From Salvelinus alpinus (taxonomy: Eukaryota > Chordata > Actinopteri > Salmoniformes > Salmonidae), in the NCBI RefSeq assembly GCF_045679555.1, contig NC_092115.1, positions 35,844,728-35,908,727 of the forward strand: DNA of 64,000 nucleotides, written 5' to 3'. Both the position numbers and the translations under genes were made by a program. Below, piece by piece: positions 1-11,989 of the stretch (the first letter of the stretch is position 1; every line of letters begins with the position of its first letter). The notes below the pieces were generated by a model. That model saw only the letters and a program-made list of their open reading frames with translations, ran no database searches and had not been told where the DNA came from.

Positions 1-86
1 GTGATCATTGGGAATGGTTATCAAATTTTAATCAATCAACTAATCAAATATTTACAGTATTTAGTACCCTTTTACTAGAACATTTG

Positions 87-1354
87 CAGGGTTGGGGAGT
101 AACGGATTACAACAAACCGGTGACTGCAATCGTTACATTACCAGCAAAAATATTGTAATCAGATTACAGATACTTTTGAAAAACTAGATGATTACTTCGA
201 GGATTACTTTTAAATTCAGAAAAACTATCTTTGACACTTCAAATCTGCGTTGAAAAAAGGCGCAAGTTTATGTTTATTCCACCTGAGCGAGCCTGATCCC
301 AAGTCAGTAACCACTATGATGACACGCCAAATGTGTTTGATGCATCTCAGAAAAAGAGCAGGAATAGGCTTTTGTAGGCTACAGTCCAAGCTATGTCTTC
401 CAATTGTGCGACTGCTGTCGGCATCCAAAGATTATCCAACTTGAATAAACGCTTGGAGTTAAGGATGACAGCAGTGGTATAGACTATGGTGATACGGATA
501 TCACTTATTAATGATATCTACATAGCGCATTGATGTGAACCACACTCCTGCTCTCTCATTTAGCTATTGACGCCTTATGGATTGTGGTTGTTGTTGATGG
601 CTGGTCACGAATCTAAATGTGTATTTGAACCCAATAATGGTTGAATTCAAGAAGTTTAAGATGCCTTTCAATCGTTGTTTTTGAAACAAGTGGACAGCCA
701 GTGAAAAATGCACTGCTTCTTAGTGCGGATCCAAGCCTATGTAATACAATTGGGGTGTTTTTTTCTTCAGTAGTGCTCAAAACATGCCATTCCATGAGCG
801 CAGCATTTATTTTTCAACTCGAATCAATGAGCCCAATCAGGTCTCCATGACAACAAAATCATAAACAACAGAGTAGGGCTGGCTAATAAGGCGGTAGTTT
901 TGGGGTCATGCTCAGGTAAAACAATTTGGCTAATCTATACTTCCATACTTCCAAGTCCTATTCTTGAAGATCAAGGGGTATAACAATTATTGGAATGACT
1001 GGAATTCTTTATGTAAAGATATAATTTAATCGTATTATTATATGTAGTAGAAAGCAATGGGTTAGAAGAAGCCTACATAACCAACCCATAAAGTAACATT
1101 TATCATCCATATATGACCAGCTATGTAAACTTTAACATTGATTTATCCTGCAATAGATGTCGTTTAATTGGTAACATACATTTTGGTCTTCTTCTAATGC
1201 CTCTTAAAGGGAAAGTAATCTAAAAGTAACAGAATGTAATCAGATTACGTTACTGAGTTTGGGTAATCCAAAAGTTACGTTACTGATGACAGTTTTGGAC
1301 AGGTAACTAGTAACTGTATCTGATTACATTTAGAAAGTAACCTACCCAACCCTG
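87..1354. mobile_element. Nonautonomous hAT-type DNA transposon
   Basis: The left end opens with cagggttgggg and the right end closes with cccaaccctg, which are inverted copies of each other. Each is directly flanked by the same 8-bp word, aacatttg (79-86 and 1355-1362), a perfect target-site duplication. Ends beginning CAG and an 8-bp duplication are hallmarks of the hAT superfamily. Subterminal regions are rich in the motif gtaatcagattac in both orientations (about 100-180 and 1225-1330), the kind of repeated subterminal motif that hAT transposases bind. No transposase domain is recognisable inside, so mobilisation in trans is inferred. The insertion lies upstream of the first host exon seen at 1540. 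Confidence 0.8.
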
Positions 1355-1539
1355 AACATTTGTCAAGTGCTTTACAGTAACCCAGCCAAGACCCCAAAGG
1401 AGCGAGCAGTAGCACAGTGGCATGGAAAAACTCCCTAGAAGAAAGAAAACTTGAGAGGAACCAGTTTCCGTTTGCGCCACCGGTTAGAAGATTGTTGATT
1501 ATTATAGTAATGCGATTATTGTAATTTCTCAATTGACAG

Positions 1540-1666
1540 AAGCAGACTACTCCAGGCCCAGGGGCTTATGGGAATGGGGGCATCCCGTCTTGGCTGCTGG
1601 ATGAGAGGAGGAGGAAGCCGATTGGCTCCTGTCCACGATGGACTGGAATGCTTCCTGGAGCTCAGA
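1540..1666 (+). CDS. cimap2: Exon of CIMAP2/LEXM-like gene (SHIPPO repeat)
   Basis: After an acceptor ending ttgacag, an open frame reads KQTTPGPGAYGNGGIP and continues about 42 codons without a stop. PGPGAY is the core of SHIPPO-type repeats found in ciliary and flagellar microtubule-associated proteins such as ODF3 and CIMAP2/LEXM. The exons at 3450 and 4115 lie on the same strand and can be joined to it. The 3' boundary is uncertain: GT occurs after 1666 (phase 1), 1673 (phase 2) and 1677 (phase 0, weak consensus). Upstream exons would lie before the window. The antisense frame is also open and was judged to be a shadow. The family assignment is from memory of the protein family and would need a search. 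Confidence 0.55.
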
Positions 1667-1700
1667 GTGATCAGTTAGTAGTCCCAAAAAACAATACTTA

Positions 1701-3309
<1,609 letters not shown>

Positions 3310-3449
3310 TATATGATTAGCTACACACAGGGGAGGCATAACTTATGAATTAATTAATTAATGTTATTGATCCCTATAACAGGACATATGGTTGTTTGAC
3401 TTTTCCCTCTCTCTGTGTTCAGGATTCTGGTTTGTGCCCTGGTACCTAG

Positions 3450-3521
3450 AACCAAGGACCCTACGACCTCTTCACTGGCCGACGAGAAAAGCCAATCACC
3501 TTCGGATATTTTGTTGCCCCG
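3450..3521 (+). CDS. cimap2: Exon of CIMAP2/LEXM-like gene
   Basis: The 72-nt segment between AG at 3448-3449 and GT at 3522-3523 encodes NQGPYDLFTGRREKPITF followed by GYFVAP in phase 0. The next exon (4115) also starts in phase 0, so the two join cleanly. A stronger acceptor with a long pyrimidine tract lies upstream at 3421-3422. Using it would add 9 codons (DSGLCPGT and then TAG). PGT followed by a stop where SHIPPO proteins have PGTY suggests that TAG may be a mutated Tyr codon. Either the downstream acceptor is used or this is a decaying copy. Salmonids often keep such copies after the whole-genome duplication. Confidence 0.55.
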
Positions 3522-3545
3522 GTAACTGCACCATTAATTAAATTA

Positions 3546-3746
3546 CCCTTACGGAAAAAGATTGCAGTCAGCGTGCATTTTAACTGCAGTGTACTGCAGT
3601 TATAATGCACTCTGACTGCAATATTTTTTCGTAAGGGTAAGTACACTACAGTTATTCTGCATTTACTGCTTCCAAAATACCACAGTCGACTGCAGTTACT
3701 GCACTTTTCCTGCAGTTTCAAAACTGCAATCTTTTTTTGTAAGGGG
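3546..3746. mobile_element. Small inverted-repeat (foldback) element
   Basis: The left end reads cccttacggaaaaagattgcagt and the right end is its inverse (actgcaatctttttttgtaaggg). A third, internal inverted copy lies at about 3614-3640 (actgcaatattttttcgtaaggg). The body is dense in ctgcagt-like palindromes, so the element can fold in more than one way. No coding potential and no clear target-site duplication were seen, so its superfamily is unassigned. It sits just 24 bp past the donor of the exon ending at 3521. Confidence 0.6.
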
Positions 3747-4114
3747 AGACTTTATGTAAATGAGAATAACCCCTTGTAAAAAAAGGTTAAATGAAGAAAT
3801 ATAAATGAGAAATAAGAACTGTCAGACTTGGATAATTGAGATTTCATAGTGTGTCATCATGACCCACTGTGAAGATTGATAATTGATTTGAACGTTTAAA
3901 TGATCCTTTTTGTGCTACATTATGTTCAACCACTTCCTTTCCTTTCTGATAAGCAGTTGAAAAGGAAATTGGATGATACACAATTAGCTATGCACTTGAA
4001 GGCATGTTTGATGTGTAATTCAACCGAACACCCTGCTTGCATCCGTGCCTTAAGGACATCCTTTCACATGCTATTTCTGAAGAACTGTGTTGTTTTGCTT
4101 CCTTCCTGCCCTAG
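3747..4114. other. Intron of CIMAP2-like gene, no feature
   Basis: AT-rich unique sequence without recognisable repeat or coding content. It ends in a pyrimidine-rich tract (tgcttccttcctgccctag) that forms the acceptor of the next exon. Confidence 0.5.
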
Positions 4115-4288
4115 AAAAAAGCAAATCTGAATCTGGGTACGTTCGTCAAGCCGGCTAAGGTCTTGTATGAGGGCCTTCTGCGGCCAGAGAAAAGACACCC
4201 CGGCACGATTGACACTGTGGACCACTACCCTTCCCTCCCTACCGAACGCATATATGTGGGTTCCCTTCCCCAATACCCCCGCCAAGAG
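4115..4288 (+). CDS. cimap2: Exon of CIMAP2/LEXM-like gene
   Basis: A 174-nt segment lies between a textbook acceptor (pyrimidine tract then ccctag) and the donor gtcagt. It encodes 58 residues in phase 0, beginning KKANLNLGTFVKPAK and ending PTERIYVGSLPQYPRQE. Both boundaries, the phase and the protein-like composition support a real exon. The preceding exon ends in phase 0, giving a continuous GYFVAP-KKANLNLG reading. The PTERIY block resembles my recollection of CIMAP2/LEXM proteins, which associate with ciliary microtubules. Following exons were not identified, because the next 7 kb are almost entirely transposons. Confidence 0.65.
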
Positions 4289-4362
4289 GTCAGTACTACG
4301 GTTTAATAGAGGTAACCGGGTTACAGAGATTTACAGAGATTTGCCGCCCCCCGGGATAAATA

Positions 4363-5806
4363 CATTGCCTTTAGAAAGTATACATACCCTTTGACTTATT
4401 TCACATTTTGTTGAGTTATAGCCTATATTCAAAATGGATGAAATAGATTGTTTTTCGCACCCATCTACACACAATACTCCATAATGACAAAGTGAAAACA
4501 AGCTTTTAGAGATTTTTGCAAATTTGTTAAAAATGAAATATAGAAATATATAATTTACATAAATATTCACACCCCTGAGTCAATAACTTGTAGAAGCACC
4601 TTTGGCAGCGATTACAGCTTTGAGTAATTTTGGGTATGTCTGTATCAGCTTTGCACATCTGGATTTGGGGATTTTCTCCCATTCTTCCTTGCTGATTTTC
4701 TCAAGCTCTGTTAAATCTTTCCACATATTTTCAATGGGATTCACATCTGGGCATTGGCTGGGCCATTCAAGGACTTTCACATTCTTATTCTGACACCATT
4801 CCAGCGTTGCTTTGGCTGTACGCTGTTCTGTTGGTCATTGTCCTGTTGGAATGTAAATCTTCGCCCCATTTTAAGGTCGTTTGCAGTCTGAAACCTGTTC
4901 TCATCAAGGATTTGCCTATATTTGGCTCCATTCATTGTCACCTCTATCCTTACCAGTCTCCCAGTCCTTGCCGCTGAAAAGCATCCCCATAGCATGATGC
5001 TGCCACCACCATGCTTCACAGTAGAGGTGGTGTTAGATGGATGATGAGCTGTGCCTGTTTTTTTTCCAGACATAGCGCTTTGCATTCAGGCCAAAGAGTT
5101 CAATGTTTTATCTCATCAGACCACAGAATCTTTTGCCTTATGCTCTGAGTCTTTCATGTGCCTTTTTGCAAACTCCAGGCATGCTGTCATGTGCCTTTTT
5201 CTTAGGGGTGGCTTCAGTCTGGCCACTCTCCCATAAAGCCCAGATTGGTGAAGTGCTGTAGAGACTATTGTCCTTCTGGCAGGTTCTCCCATCTCAGCCA
5301 AATAACTATGTAGTTATGTCAGTGGTCATTGGGTTCTTGGTTACCTCCCTGACCAAGGTCCTTCTTGCCCGGTTGTTCAGTTTGATCGGACGGCCAGCTC
5401 TAGGCAGAGTCTGGTTAGTTCCTTATTTTTTAAATGTCCCAATGATGGAGACCACTGTGCTCTTGAAATTGTTTCATACCCTTCCTCAGATATACAGTAT
5501 GCTTCATCACAATTCTATCTCAGAGATCTACGGACTGTTCCTTGGGCTTCATGGTATAGTTTCTGCTCTGACATGCACTGTCAACTGTGGGACCTTATAT
5601 AGACAGGTGTGTTTGTCCAATCAATTGCATTTACCACAGGTGGACTCCCATCAAGGATGATCAAAGGAAAGAGCTCAATTTGGAGTGTCATAGCAAAGGG
5701 GTGTGAATACTTATGTAAATGAGATATTTCTGCATTTCATTTTTAATACAATATCAAACATTTCTAAAAAACTGTTTTCACTTTGTCATTATTGGATATT
5801 GTGTGT
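4363..5806 (-). mobile_element. Tc1 element, 3'-truncated, minus orientation
   Basis: The left end (TA then cattgcctttagaaagtata) and the subterminal text about 'cacccctgagtcaat' match a salmonid Tc1 family. The transposase is encoded on the minus strand. Its C-terminal block is at 4580-4780 ([18 protein letters not shown], ending KGASTSY), the central block with [14 protein letters not shown] is at 4777-5085, and the N-terminal blocks are upstream to about 5560. Frameshifts between blocks make it inactive. The right terminal inverted repeat is missing: the sequence runs directly into a SINE at about 5807. Confidence 0.9.
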
Positions 5807-6216
5807 GCTAGCTGTGCCACTAGAGATCCTGGTTTGAGTCCAGGCTCTGTCATAGCCGGCCGCAACCGGGAGACCCATGGGGCGGCACACAATTGGCCCA
5901 GCGTCGTCCGGGTTAGGGGAGGGTTTGGCCGGCAGGGATGTCCTTGTCCCATCGCACTCTAGCGACTCCTATGGGTGGCCGGGTGCATGCACACTGGCAC
6001 GGTTGCCAGGTGTATGGTGTTTCCTCTGACACATTGGTGTGGCTGGCTTCTGGGTTAAGCGGGCACTGTGTCAAGAAGCAGTGCGGCTTGGTTGGGTCAT
6101 GTTTCGGAGGACGCACGGCTCTCGACCTTGTCCGAATGGGAGTTTCAGCGATGAGACAAGACTGTAACTACCAATTGGATACCATGAAATTGGGAAGAAA
6201 AAGGGGTAAAAAAAAG
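5807..6216 (+). mobile_element. tRNA-derived salmonid SINE, 5'-truncated
   Basis: It begins inside the tRNA-like head (box B-like ggtttgagtccagg at about 5830). It continues through the shared body of this SINE family (gccggccgcaaccgggaga, cacaattggcccagcgtcgt, gtttcctctgacacattggtg) and ends in an A-rich tail (about 6200-6216). The same body occurs at 45404 and in reverse at 57976. The box A region is absent, so this copy lacks a complete internal promoter. Confidence 0.85.
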
Positions 6217-6348
6217 GCAAGGGCTGTAGCTTTCAAATGATGTCATTTTCTGACCCAACATTTTTTTGGGGAGGGGCGGGGGGCCCTCAAACTTGCCGGA
6301 CCATGTACAGGGTCCAAAACAACAAACAAGTACATGATATGGTATGGA

Positions 6349-6846
6349 TATGAGGAAGCACTGTGTTTCCCTGTTTATTGACTTATCGAAGGCTTTAGAT
6401 ACTGTTGACCACTCTTTATTGATTCAAAGATTGTCTGCAATTGGTATGGATCAGGCGTCATGTAATTAGTTTGAAAATGACTTGACAGACAGGACACAAT
6501 CTGCTTTTCTTGATCAAGGTTTCCTTGATATTACGAAAGGTGTCCCATAGGGATCGATTTTAAGGCCTGTACTTTTTACTGTCTATAAACAATGTGGATC
6601 TTTCTGCATTTTTTTCTTTACATACACCTGTATCAGTGGAGGCTCCTGAGGGGAGGACGGCTCATAATAAAAGCTGTCAGAGTTAATGGAACGGTATCAA
6701 ATACATCAAAGATGTGGTTTCCATGTGGTTGATACCACTCCATTGACTCCACTCCAGCCATTAGTAGGAGCTGTCCTCCCCTCAGCAGCACCCACTGACC
6801 TGTGTGCAAATGACACTGTTGTGTATGCTATTGCACCCATGGTTGA
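6349..6846 (+). mobile_element. LINE reverse-transcriptase fragment, split by a MITE
   Basis: The frame from about 6352 reads FIDLSKALDTVDHSLL, then GVP-stop-GSILRPVLFTVY. These are RT domain blocks of a non-LTR element, with IDLSKA the first catalytic Asp region. After the inserted MITE (6634-6797), the third block resumes as CANDTVVYAIAP, where the consensus is YADDT. The catalytic ADD is therefore mutated to AND. Stops and frameshifts show it is an old 5'-truncated fossil. The RT block spacing fits the CR1/L2/Rex1-like group; the exact clade was not determined. Confidence 0.8.
6634..6797. mobile_element. Short palindromic hAT-type MITE
   Basis: The left end cagtggaggctcctgagggg and the right end ccctcagcagcacccactg are imperfect inverted repeats, and the interior is close to a full palindrome. 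Flanking 8-bp words acctgtat (6626-6633) and acctgtgt (6798-6805) match at seven of eight positions, which fits a hAT duplication. It interrupts the LINE fragment directly before its ADD box. Confidence 0.8.
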
Positions 6847-6857
6847 CCTGGGCCCAG

Positions 6858-7232
6858 TTTCCCGATAGCAATGGAACTTAGGCTCACACGTGTTTTAACG
6901 ATGCAGCTTTCCTACAACGGCCAAAGATGTAACATGCCTTTCCCGAAAACGTCACACAGAGTACGTTCGTTGAGGCCTGTGTTGATATTGATAGGATCTA
7001 CATCTTACCTTAACATTAGAATTATTCCACAATACTGACCACGGAGCAGCATCTAGACAGATATCATCACCTATGGCTACAAATATTGAGGCGGCTTATT
7101 CTAATGCTTACCCCATAAGATTTGGCACGTTACACATCATGAAATATATGAATGCAAAAATTATAGACAGAAGGCTAACGTACGAATAGCTATATAAAAC
7201 TAAATTGAATTACCATGAAATTGATTTCAATC
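6858..7232. repeat. Dispersed-repeat-like sequence, unclassified
   Basis: It starts with gggcccagtttcccgatagc, a motif that recurs as ggcccggtttcccaaaagca near 8920 and looks like the end of a dispersed element. No coding content was seen. The remainder is AT-rich and unassigned. Confidence 0.35.
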
Positions 7233-7784
7233 AGTGGAGGAGGAAGGGGGGAGGAGGAAGGGGGGACCATCCTCCTCAGTGAATTTCAGAAAAATGTAAA
7301 TAGTGAAATATTTAAAAAGTGATCCTTTTTAGAATAAACTATACTAAATATATTTCTCACTCTCTTGTGTCTCATTTTTAAAGAAATTAATTTGTTACAA
7401 ACTGTTCAACTATTGTCTTTCTCTCTCTTTGACTCAACTACTCATCACATTTTATGCACTGCAGTGCTAGCTAGCTGTAACTTATGCTTTCAGTACCAGA
7501 TTCATTCTCTGATCCTTTGATTTGGTGGACAACATGTCCGTTCATGCTGCAAGAGCTCTGATAGGTTGGGAGACATCCTCCAGAAGTTGTCATAATTACT
7601 GTGTAAGTGTATGGAAGGGGATGATAACCATGAGCCTCCTAGGTTTGAAGTCAATGTATCCAGAGAAGGATGGAAACTAGCTGTCCTCCGGGTAACCCAT
7701 GGTGCTACCCTACAGAGTGCTGTTGAGGCTACTGTAGACCTTCATTGCAAAACAGTGTGTTTTATTAAATTATTTGGTGACTTG
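7233..7784. mobile_element. Nonautonomous DNA element, copy A, truncated
   Basis: The left end (cagtggagg, then ctcctcagtgaatttcag) is the reverse complement of the right end of the composite at 11900-11989. The interior from about 7418 to 7784 (gactcaactactca, tgcagtgctagctagctgt, catggtgctaccctac) runs parallel to 10145-10470. This defines one repeat family with long inverted ends. The right half is missing; the sequence switches at about 7785 to a Tc1 fragment. Confidence 0.6.
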
Positions 7785-8705
7785 AGTGCCTTGTTAAAAG
7801 TTAATTTGGGGATTTTCTTTCCTTCTTAATGCGTTTGAGACAATCAGTTGCATTGTGACAAGGTATGGGTGGTATACAGAAGATAGCCCTATTTGGTAAA
7901 ATACCAAATCCATATTATGGCAAGAACAGCTCAATTAAGCAAAGAAAAATGACAGTCCATCATTACTTTAAGACATGAAGGTCAGTCAATTCGCAAAATT
8001 GAAAGAACACTTTGAAAGTTTCTTCAAGTGCAGTTGCAAAAAACATCAAGCGCTATGATGAAACTGGCTCTCATGAGGACCGCCACAGGCAAGGAAGACC
8101 CAGAGTTACCTCTGTTGCAGAGGATAAATTCATTAGAGGTAACTGCACCTCAGATTGCAGCCCAAATAAATGTTTCACAGATTTCAAGTAACAGACACAT
8201 CTCAATCAACTGTTCAGAGGAGACTGTGTATCAGGCATTCATGATCAAATTGCTGCAAAGAAACCACTACTAAAGGACACCAATAATAATAAGAGACTTG
8301 CTTGGGCCAAGAAACACGAGCAATGGACATTAGACCTGTTGAAATCCTTTACTCTGATGAGTTCAAATTTGAGATTTTTGGTTCCAACCGCTGTGTCTTT
8401 GAGATGCAGAGTAGGTGAACGGATGATCTCTGCATGAGTGGTTCCCACCGTGAAGCATGGAGGAGGAGGTGTGATGGTGTAAGGGTGCTTTGCTGGTGAC
8501 ATTGTCAGTGATTTATTTAGAAGTCGAAGCACACTTAACCAGCATGGCTACCACAGCATTCTGCAGCGATACGCCATCCGATCATATTTTGATTTGACAC
8601 TTTTTTGGTTACTACGTGGTTCCATATGTGTTATTTCATAGTTATAGTAAAAATAAATAAAAAGCCTTGAATGAGTAGGTGTGTCCAAACTTTTGACTGG
8701 TACTG
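7785..8705 (+). mobile_element. Degenerate Tc1 fragment (ttttgactggtactg-end family)
   Basis: The right end is the Tc1-type terminus caaacttttgactggtactg followed by TA (8706-8707). The interior holds transposase remnants: a start near 7922 (MARTAQLSKEKQ), then [26 protein letters not shown], and [12 protein letters not shown] near 8440-8480. Multiple stops, frameshifts and loss of the whole C-terminal catalytic part (sequence jumps near 8583) show it is dead. The left end is absent. The terminal part of the same family recurs at 27642-28085. Confidence 0.8.
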
Positions 8706-9351
8706 TATATACTGTATGAAAGTAGTTTAGTGCCCCAAAAAAGAGGTTCAATATATGACATACACTTAAAAAAAAACGTCATTTTGATACATTTTTACTG
8801 TCTGTTTTGCCATGCATATGCATAAATCTTCAGATATATTTTTAACACCAATTTCTGTTCAACAAAGGCTTTCTTTCTGCAAAACAATGTAGGTAGATTG
8901 ATGTTCCAAAAGAGCCTTGGCCCGGTTTCCCAAAAGCACCGTAAATCTACATTCATCGTTAGAACCTTCGTAGGAGCATCGTTAAATCTCTGAACTGTTT
9001 CCCAAAACCACCGTTACTGAAGTTGCTGTAGAAAATGCTCGTTATTTAATGACTACCTCAGACCAATTGAAGAACAGATAAGTACATCGTCAGTAGCTTT
9101 TTTGCCCTTCCGTATCACTTTATACACAGACGATCTCTGCTAAACACAAAATCAATATGTTTATCTGTCTTTCTGTGACTGCTGATAACTTCAGAACAAA
9201 TGTGACAGTGACTACAAATGCGAAGTTGCCCATTTCTTTGCATAGCAAGCAAAGAATATAAAGACGCTTCAAAATAAAACCGAGATGACTGTATTAAAAC
9301 ATAAATACAGTGCAGGCGACATAGACCTATATATTTGAATAATATTGTAAT
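8706..9351. other. Unassigned sequence with a tandem repeat-like motif
   Basis: Mostly AT-rich. From about 8919 a repeat-like segment carries tttcccaaaagcaccgt and, 80 bp later, tttcccaaaaccaccgt. No gene is supported. Confidence 0.3.
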
Positions 9352-11989
9352 CAGTGGCGGTCGGTGCCGTTTAAGATGAGGGAGGACTATAATTTTTTTC
9401 ATGAGCATGGTCTTATTTCTATTACAGCATATTGGATGTCCTTCATTCATATTCCATTCACCCAGTTCAATGTAACATCAACAGGTTCAGGCCACTACAT
9501 GATACTCAAATTTTCCTATACCCATCATGAGGTTGCTACAACCTAGGCTATGAATGGTGACAGACAGGGGCACATTCAATACTGCACTGCACACTCTTGC
9601 CTGCATCTAGCTGATCTAGGGTGTAATCATTAGTCCAACAGTTGCAAACGAGAGTTTCTATTGGACAACTTCAGGTATGTTTACACCATGATCACTTCGC
9701 TGGTTGTATAATTCCTTCTCTCATCTATGCGCTCTCCTCCTCTCACCTTTTTCCTTTACCTGTGGACTTCAGTGCACAACACATCAGCTGTCTGTGACCA
9801 GGCTAAAAAACCTTTCCAAGTCAAACCTTCATAACCGCTAACTGCTACACACAGCCTACACCGTTGCCATAATATTAGCGAACGTCATAGTCAATATAGT
9901 TCTAGTAACTAACGCATTAGTCAGCCCACTACAATTATGCAGTACAGTGTACAGTCAGCAAGCAGTTATACCAGCGGGCCCCGGTGGCAATAAATTAATA
10001 CAACCAAAAGCTTACCTTGACTTGGAAGAGTTCCAGTGTTGGATAGCCATAGCCAGCTAGCTAACATAGCATCCCTCTCTGTTTGAGCCTGGTGTTTTGA
10101 GTAGGCTAAATTAGCTAGCGAATTGTTTTTCTCTCTCTTTGAGTCAACTACTCACCACATGTCATACACTGCAGTGCTAGCTAGCTGTAGCTTATGCTTT
10201 CAGTACTAGATTAATTCTCTGATCCTTTGATTTCGTGGACAACATGTCAGTTCACGCTGCAATAGCTCTGATAGTTTGGAGGACAATGATGATAATTGCT
10301 GTGTAAGTCTATAGAAGGGTTTGTATTGAAGTCAATGTATCCAGAGGAGGACGAAGGCTAGCTGTCCTCCAGCTATACCATGGTGCTACCCTATAGCGTG
10401 CTGTTAAGGCTACTGTAGACCTTCATTGCAAAACGGTGTGTTTTAATCAATTATTTGGTGACTTGAATATACAGTGCATTCGGAAATTATTCAGACCCCT
10501 TGACTTTTTCTACATTTTGTCATGTTACAGCCTTATTCTAAAATTAATTAAAATTTTCCTCATGAATCTAAACACAATACCCCATAATGACAAAGCGAAA
10601 ACATTTTTTTTTTTTTTATGTTTGCAATTTTATTACAAATAATAAACAGAAATACCTTATTTACACAAGTATTCAGACCCTTTGCTATGATATTCGAAAT
10701 GGAGCTCAGGTGCATCCTGTTTCCATTGATCATCCTTGAGATGTTTTTACAAATTGTTGACGGTGTATGTCAGAGAAAAAAACAGAGGTCCAAGAATTGT
10801 CCACAGAGCTCCGACAGGATTGTGTCGAGGCACAGATCTGGGGAAGGGTCTGCAGCATTGAAGGTCCCCAAGAACAGACTCTTCCTAGAGCTGGCCGCCC
10901 AGCCAAACTGAGCAATCAGGGGAGAAGGGCCTTGGTCAGGGAGGTGACCATGATCCCGATGGGCACTCTGACAGAGCTCCAAAGTATCCCTCTGTGGAGA
11001 TGGGAGAACCTTTCAGAAGGACAATAATCTCTGCAGCACTCCACCAATCAGGCCTTTATGGTAGTGTCCAGGCGGAAGCCAATCCTTAGTAAAAGGCACG
11101 ACAGCCCACTTGGAGTTTGCCAAAAGGCACCTAAAGGACTCTCAGACCATGAGAAACAAGGTTTTCTGGTCTGATGAAACCAAGATTGAACTCTTTGGCT
11201 TGAATGCCAAGCGTCACGTCTGGAGGAAACCTGGCGCCATCTCTACGGTGAAGCATGATGGTGGCAGCATCATGCTGTGGGGATGTTTTTCAACTCCAGG
11301 GACTGGGAGACTAGTCAGGATTGTGGGAAAGATGAACGGAGCAAAGTACAGAGATCCTTGATGAAAACCTGCTCCAGTGCGCACAGGACCTTAGACTGGG
11401 ATGAAGGTTCACCTTCCATCAGCACAACGACCCTAAGCACACAGCCAAGACAATGCAGGAGTGGCTTCAGGACAGGTCTCTGAATGTACTTGAGTGGCAC
11501 ATCCAAAACCCGGAATTGAAACCGATCGAACCTGACAGAGCTTGAGAGGATCTGCTGAGAAGAATGGGTGAAACTCCCCAAATACAGGTGTGCCAAGCTT
11601 GTAGCGTCATACCCAAGAAGGCTCGAGGCTGTAATCGCTGTCAAAGGTGCTTCAACAAAGTACTGAGTAAAGGGTCTGAATACTTATGTAAAAAAAAATA
11701 CATTTAAAAAAAAAGAATTACCCAAAAAAATTCTGAAAACCATTTTTTTCTTATAGGGTATTATTTTGTGTAGATTGAGGTTAATAAAAAAAAATAACAT
11801 TTTAGAATAAGGCTGTAACGTAACCAAATGTGGAAAAAGTCAAGGGGTCTGAATACTTTCCCGAATACACTGTATTTAGTATAGTTTTATCTTAAAAGGA
11901 TAACGTTTTTAATGTCTCACTATTTAAATTTTTCTGAAATTCACTGAGGAGGATGTTCCTCCCCTTTCTCCTCTGAGGAGCCTCCGCTG
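9352..11989. mobile_element. Nonautonomous DNA element, copy B, with Tc1 inside
   Basis: It begins with cagtggcggtcggtgccg and ends with gaggagcctccgctg, imperfect inverted termini of the cagtggagg type. The segment 10145-10470 is homologous to 7418-7784, and 11880-11989 is homologous in reverse to 7233-7345. Its flanks (attgtaat and atagattt) do not match as a duplication, so the two ends may belong to different copies of the family. A Tc1 element occupies 10472-11872. Confidence 0.5.
10472..11872 (+). mobile_element. Tc1 element, family with cagtgcattcgg ends
   Basis: The left end cagtgcattcggaaattattc and the right inverse (gaatactttcccgaatacactg) are each flanked by TA. Transposase remnants on the plus strand cover about 10765-11660: DRIVSRHRSGE-like N-terminus, [16 protein letters not shown] with the first catalytic Asp (11165 on), [14 protein letters not shown], and a degraded C-terminus ending near 11667. 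Frameshifts and deletions (for example the NPIEHLW block is lost at about 11525) inactivate it. The same family occurs at 31242-34742, 61005-62233 and 63798-64000. Confidence 0.92.

Noticed and set aside
1545..1677. Minus-strand open frame reading ELQEAFQSIVDRSQSAS, protein-like
   Set aside because: The plus strand of the same segment encodes a SHIPPO PGPGAY motif with a proper acceptor and neighbours on the same strand, so the minus frame is a shadow.
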